From an uncultured Armatimonadota bacterium (GTDB lineage: Bacteria; Armatimonadota; Fimbriimonadia; Fimbriimonadales; Fimbriimonadaceae): a DNA stretch of 64,000 nucleotides. How positions within the stretch are numbered: position 1 is the stretch's first letter; each line of letters opens with the position of its first letter. The notes under the pieces were generated by a model. That model did no database searches, had not been told where the DNA came from, and saw nothing but the letters and a program-made list of their open reading frames with translations. This document shows positions 60,405-64,000 of this stretch, piece by piece. The stretch covers positions 1 to 64,000 of the forward strand of contig CAIVDU010000010.1 in NCBI GenBank assembly GCA_903904815.1, read 5' to 3'. Made by a program: the position numbers and the translations under genes.

Positions 60405-60589
60405 CCGGACTACGTTGCCGCATTGAGAGTCCAATTATTCTTTCATTGAGTGATCGAGTTTCTGCGATGGAAAGTGTACGGCTTATGAGCACGGCGTTCC
60501 AAGTTAGCGATGAGTGAACAGACCGAAGGGTAAGATAGCTACGGTCAAGTTTTACGGGGCAGGTCAACGTCGTAATTGCCTCAACATGA

Positions 60590-60627
60590 TACGCTAGGGC
60601 CAAATGGCCATTCCGCGGTTGCTATAA
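60590..60627 (+). promoter_or_regulatory. extended -10 with 7-codon leaderless ORF before GT4 gene
   Basis: TGATACGCT (60587-60595) is an extended -10 lying 8 nt before ATG 60604. That ATG opens MAIPRLL and stops at TAA 60625-60627, two bases before the glycosyltransferase ATG 60630. Translation of the tiny ORF could couple to the glycosyltransferase. The gene-free interval before it (60405-60586) shows nothing else. Confidence 0.4.
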
Positions 60628-60629
60628 GG

Positions 60630-61730
60630 ATGTCGGACTCAAAGCCTCTTGTTCTTCACTACGTTTCCAGCCCGGGCACTCTCGGCGGACTCTGGACGTA
60701 CGCGATCGTCCTTTCCGAGTCGGATCTGAAGGAACGGTATCGGTTCGATCAATACAGTCCATCTCACACGCAGCATGGCATCGAACCGCTGTCGATTCTC
60801 CGACTAGCCAAGATGTTCAAGCAAAAACGACCTGAGATTTTGCACATGCACGGTTTGAACACGCCCATCATTCAGCCGACGATGGCAGCCCGTCTGGCAC
60901 GTGTTCCTCGAGTTCTGCTTGCCGTACACGTCTTTATTGAAGATTCACACATGCGGAAACCTTGGAAGAAGGCTCTATCGGCTCAGTTTCTCGAGCCGGT
61001 TGCGCTTCGGCGTGCGAACGCTGTTTACAACGTTTGTGCGTTCGGCGCGGCAAAACCTCAAATGACCCACTTCGTTAAGAACGACTTGGGCGTAATCGAC
61101 AATGCCGTGAGAATCTCGGAACCGCTCACTCCCGACGCATCGTTGCGGGCATCTTTCGGGTTCAAACCGGACGACATTATTGCCCTCTCCGTTGGTCGCG
61201 CCGAGTTAGAGAAAGGGTGGCACCTCTTGGCTGAGGCAATGGAGATTTTGGATCGAGAAGGGCTTGAACAACCAAAGCTGCTCTTGGTCGGAGACGGTCC
61301 CCACAAGCAGATGATTGAGGAACGCCTCAAGCCCCTGATTGCCAAGGGGCGAGTCGTGATGCCAGGACGTCGAAACGACGTCATGGAGCTTCATGCTATC
61401 TCCGACTTTTTTGTGTCTCCAACGCTTAGAGACTACCAACCATTGGTATTTCTGGACGCAATGCTTCAACACAAGCCGATTCTGACGACTCAGGTTGGTG
61501 GGAATCCTGAAATGGTTGTCGACGACAAAACAGGCGTACTTGTCGCACCAAAGGACGTAAAAGCCCTTGTGCGAGAAATGAAACGTCTCTCAATCGACGC
61601 GGATCTCCGAAAGCGTCTCGGAGATGCGGGGCGAGTGCGAGTTGAAACTAAGTTCTCGTTAGGCAGACTGACGCAAGAAGTTGGTGCAGTTTACGATCAG
61701 CTCATGACTTCTTTGCCCGGTTGGAAGTAA
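60630..61730 (+). CDS. GT4-type glycosyltransferase
   Basis: 366 residues, GT-B fold. HYVSSPGTLGGLWTY is the acceptor-side start. LSVGRAELEKGWHLL, LLLVGDGPHKQ and VSPTLRDYQPLVFLDAMLQ (variant of the ExFGxxxxE donor-site motif; here YQPLVFLDA) match family 4. It transfers a sugar from a nucleotide donor to the growing unit. AAGG next to the ATG is poorly spaced for a ribosome site. Twelve bp separate it from the heparinase-like gene, so they are likely cotranscribed. Confidence 0.92.
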   Translation: MSDSKPLVLHYVSSPGTLGGLWTYAIVLSESDLKERYRFDQYSPSHTQHGIEPLSILRLAKMFKQKRPEILHMHGLNTPIIQPTMAARLARVPRVLLAVHVFIEDSHMRKPWKKALSAQFLEPVALRRANAVYNVCAFGAAKPQMTHFVKNDLGVIDNAVRISEPLTPDASLRASFGFKPDDIIALSVGRAELEKGWHLLAEAMEILDREGLEQPKLLLVGDGPHKQMIEERLKPLIAKGRVVMPGRRNDVMELHAISDFFVSPTLRDYQPLVFLDAMLQHKPILTTQVGGNPEMVVDDKTGVLVAPKDVKALVREMKRLSIDADLRKRLGDAGRVRVETKFSLGRLTQEVGAVYDQLMTSLPGWK

Positions 61731-61742
61731 CGCTTCTCCGTA

Positions 61743-63629
61743 ATGTCGAAGAAAACGATGAAATACTCCCGGCACATCCGCAAGATCCGGGTGATCTTAG
61801 AGAATGTTCAGCGCATGGAGGCCCACCAGAAGCTTGCACTGGCAAAGCGAGGTGCGCGCCGCATTTTGAATCTACACCGCAAAGAGGCGGAGGCTCTTTC
61901 TCTAGCCTGTAGAAATGCGTTGGTGTCCTCATCGGTTTCGATAAAACTGCCCTCTCATCTTTGCTTGGCTACATCCTTTTTAGAACTGGATGCATCGCAG
62001 ATTCATGCTTGTGACGAGGTGGCAACGGGTAAGTACACTATTTGGAGTGGCCTTACTGTTGACTTGCTTCAGGTTAACTCAAATCAATTGAGCGCACTGG
62101 GGGGCGAGGCAAAGAACGCCTTTCTGGAACTTCACCACCTTCCGTATGTGGCAATTTGTGATCGCGCGAGGGGTACTCAGTGGACGGGCAAACTCCTGGC
62201 TGCCTGGGTTGAGATCGCCCATGACCCGGCCGGATGGGAAACTCTACGAGCCGCGATGCGCGGATTTGCCATGCTACGGGCATTACAATCTCTGCGCTTG
62301 GCTGGAGATGGTTCCTCGCAAACAACTGGGCTGTCGGAACTGATCCGTGTTCATCGCGACCATGTTAAGAAGCGCGTTGAATGGCACATGAACCATAACC
62401 ATGTGCTTTTCGAATTAGCACTGGTTCCGTTATTCAGTCATGCACTGGGAGACCCTTCCGCCGCAGAAGAAGGGTTACTTTTCGAAAGGGAACTCATCAA
62501 GCAAACGGATCCTGATGGATACCATTGTGAGTTATCCTCAATGTATCACTTTGAGATGACTCTCATGGCGGCACTGTATGCCGCTCATCGAGGCGGATCA
62601 CCTGAATTCCTCAAGCGCTTCCGACAGATGGTGCACCATCTGCGATCTTTGCTCAGAGTAGATCCTGATCTGCCCGTCATTGGAGACTCCTTTAGGGATA
62701 ACTTTCTCAACATTACAGGAAAGCACGTCCTACAGATTGCCGATTGGCTAGAGGGTGGGATCGACTCTGACTCTTTGCCGCCGACCGCTAAGTGGGTTGT
62801 ACAGGGTGGTTCGCCAATTTCCATATTGGGAGAGGGTCTTCCGGACTTTGAGAACCCGACCGACTTCGCTGGGCATCACCTTTTTAAGACAGAAACGGGG
62901 GCAGAGGTGTGCTTCGTGTGTGGCCCGGTCGCCTATTTTCCCAAGGCAGGGCATGCACATCCGCACATGCTTCAAGTGCTTCTGACTCATGGGGACGAGC
63001 TCGTTTTTCTCGATCCCGGCACCTACTCTTATGACGGAAAACTTGCGCGTAAGTATTTCACCGCGACTAGGGCTCACAACACGATTGAGGTTGGCGGAAT
63101 TTCTCAGTTTGATCGCGATGGTGCGTGGAACGTTACTCGCCTTGGATCGGCAAGGTTAATTGCAACGTCGGCCACAGATGGAAGAATTGCTTGGGTTGGA
63201 GAGTTTACAAATGAGTATCCGGGAATAGGAACGGTGGTCCACCGACGGCTGGTAGCAGCTGGCGGAGATGCGCTTGTGGTTCTCGATGCAATTACCAGCC
63301 AAGTTCCTTGTTCGAAGATAGCAACTTGGCAGCTCGGTCAGACCATTGGTGTCGCTGACTCTACTTCTTCAGAATGCAGTCTCGCCATTGCAAACCGAAG
63401 ATTTCGCTTCCTCACCGGGGGAGATGCGGATGGCATGAGAGTAAAGCGCGGCTGGTTTTCTCCGGATCGAGGCGTGCGTCTTCGCCCTTGGAAGTTAGGC
63501 ATCAAGAGTGGAGTGGAGACGCGAACTGTATTTGCAATGGGGCTACTGCCGGAAGAAATGCCAGGCGGCCTTGAGTCCGCCATCACGGTACTTGTCCCTC
63601 CCCACTTGGCCAGTCTTCTGGAAATATAG
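61743..63629 (+). CDS. heparinase II/III-like polysaccharide lyase family protein
   Basis: 628 residues. An alpha-helical toroid-like N-terminal domain (about 80-370, with WTGKLLAAWVE and MNHNHVLFELALVPLF) is followed by the beta-sandwich heparinase II/III domain: AGHAHPHMLQVLLTHG, FLDPGTYSYDG and TRAHNTIEVGG. No signal peptide is evident. Members cleave uronic-acid polymers by elimination, and many are found in exopolysaccharide clusters as editing enzymes. It is coupled to the GT4 gene, so the polymer may contain uronic acid. Confidence 0.92.
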   Translation: MSKKTMKYSRHIRKIRVILENVQRMEAHQKLALAKRGARRILNLHRKEAEALSLACRNALVSSSVSIKLPSHLCLATSFLELDASQIHACDEVATGKYTIWSGLTVDLLQVNSNQLSALGGEAKNAFLELHHLPYVAICDRARGTQWTGKLLAAWVEIAHDPAGWETLRAAMRGFAMLRALQSLRLAGDGSSQTTGLSELIRVHRDHVKKRVEWHMNHNHVLFELALVPLFSHALGDPSAAEEGLLFERELIKQTDPDGYHCELSSMYHFEMTLMAALYAAHRGGSPEFLKRFRQMVHHLRSLLRVDPDLPVIGDSFRDNFLNITGKHVLQIADWLEGGIDSDSLPPTAKWVVQGGSPISILGEGLPDFENPTDFAGHHLFKTETGAEVCFVCGPVAYFPKAGHAHPHMLQVLLTHGDELVFLDPGTYSYDGKLARKYFTATRAHNTIEVGGISQFDRDGAWNVTRLGSARLIATSATDGRIAWVGEFTNEYPGIGTVVHRRLVAAGGDALVVLDAITSQVPCSKIATWQLGQTIGVADSTSSECSLAIANRRFRFLTGGDADGMRVKRGWFSPDRGVRLRPWKLGIKSGVETRTVFAMGLLPEEMPGGLESAITVLVPPHLASLLEI

Positions 63630-64000
63630 GGGCGGTTTGAGAACGCAATTCGGTGAACAGACATGCTGAGTTTCTGCTGTCTCGAATTTCTCCGAGTAAT
63701 CTCAAATCTCCACGGATAATTAACAAACTTTACCACCGCGTACATTATCGTAGGCTTTTGTTCAAACAGAGCTTAAGTAAACCGAAGCCAGAAATACTTG
63801 TGGCTGTAATTCGCTTTCGATGCAGTGCTTTGCAATGGCTAACGACTTGCCGGCAATGTTTACGTGAACTCCAGAAGGCCAACAGAGCATTATCACGGTT
63901 GATCAGGTCTATGAACCTGGGTTAACTTACAGAAGTCGTATCCAACCCATTCAGATCTTCAGCATTTTTGCCGAGGTATTGATTCGAAGATGTATGTCGG
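63630..64000. other. gene-free end of window
   Basis: No credible gene is seen. A basic 90-codon frame at 63653-63925 has no ribosome site or recognisable motif and is not called. An ATG at 63991 could start the next gene, but only ten bases remain, so nothing can be said. Confidence 0.4.

Noticed and set aside
63653-63925. 90-codon basic frame near the end of the window
   Set aside because: No ribosome site, no -10 at useful spacing and no recognisable motif.

Overview
The window looks like chromosomal DNA of an Armatimonadota bacterium, most likely of the class Fimbriimonadia. This is inferred from two pseudopilins with the [20 protein letters not shown] / PVFAQAK type of N-terminus, a rich set of secreted glycosidases, and many genes that lack a Shine-Dalgarno sequence and instead have a -10 hexamer 7-9 nt before the start codon. 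No rRNA operon, CRISPR array, transposase or phage gene was seen.

Layout. 0-0.5 kb: tRNA-Gly(UCC). 0.5-13 kb: secreted DUF5695-like protein; a fluoride riboswitch controlling a CLC-F type fluoride/proton antiporter plus an ACP-phosphodiesterase-like gene; GH26-like glycosidase; CocE/NonD hydrolase; metallophosphoesterase; the C-terminal remnant of an LD-carboxypeptidase; GH20 hexosaminidase. 13-20 kb: a minus-strand sugar-utilisation cluster with a binding-protein/permease fusion, a second permease, a GntR/LacI-type hybrid repressor, a pseudopilin, a small lipoprotein and the GH20 enzyme. Repeated GT(N)AC palindromes mark its promoters, and a divergent serine hydrolase shares one operator. 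20-23 kb: Ser/Thr-rich protein, second pseudopilin, repeat-rich spacer, Cys-rich secreted protein. 23-34 kb: GH51 arabinofuranosidase, UppS-like prenyltransferase, acyl-ACP desaturase, His-rich secreted protein, cyclophilin, M42 peptidase, zinc alcohol dehydrogenase, SGNH esterase, GH78 rhamnosidase, secretin-domain protein.

34-45 kb is mainly housekeeping: superoxide dismutase, DinB protein, GNAT, enolase, a lone SdhC-type cytochrome b, fused 2-oxoacid dehydrogenase E1, D-cysteine desulfhydrase-like enzyme, DUF2752, TruB, NrnA and RpiB. 45-64 kb is an envelope/exopolysaccharide region: acyltransferase, a three-gene UbiA-DprE2-DprE1 operon that should make polyprenyl-phosphate-arabinose, GlmS, GalE, an initiating sugar-phosphate transferase, Wzx-like flippase, a Wzc-like co-polymerase with a degenerate kinase domain, an O-antigen ligase/Wzy-like protein, a GT4 glycosyltransferase and a heparinase II/III-like protein.

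How it fits together: GlmS, GalE and the DPA operon can supply sugar donors; the initiating transferase, GT4, flippase, ligase/polymerase and co-polymerase can assemble and export a polymer; the heparinase-like enzyme may trim it. The most interesting items are the fluoride-responsive unit, the arabinose-lipid operon outside Actinobacteria, the degenerate Wzc kinase, the shared palindromic operator between two near-leaderless divergent genes, and small leaderless ORFs in front of polysaccharide genes.
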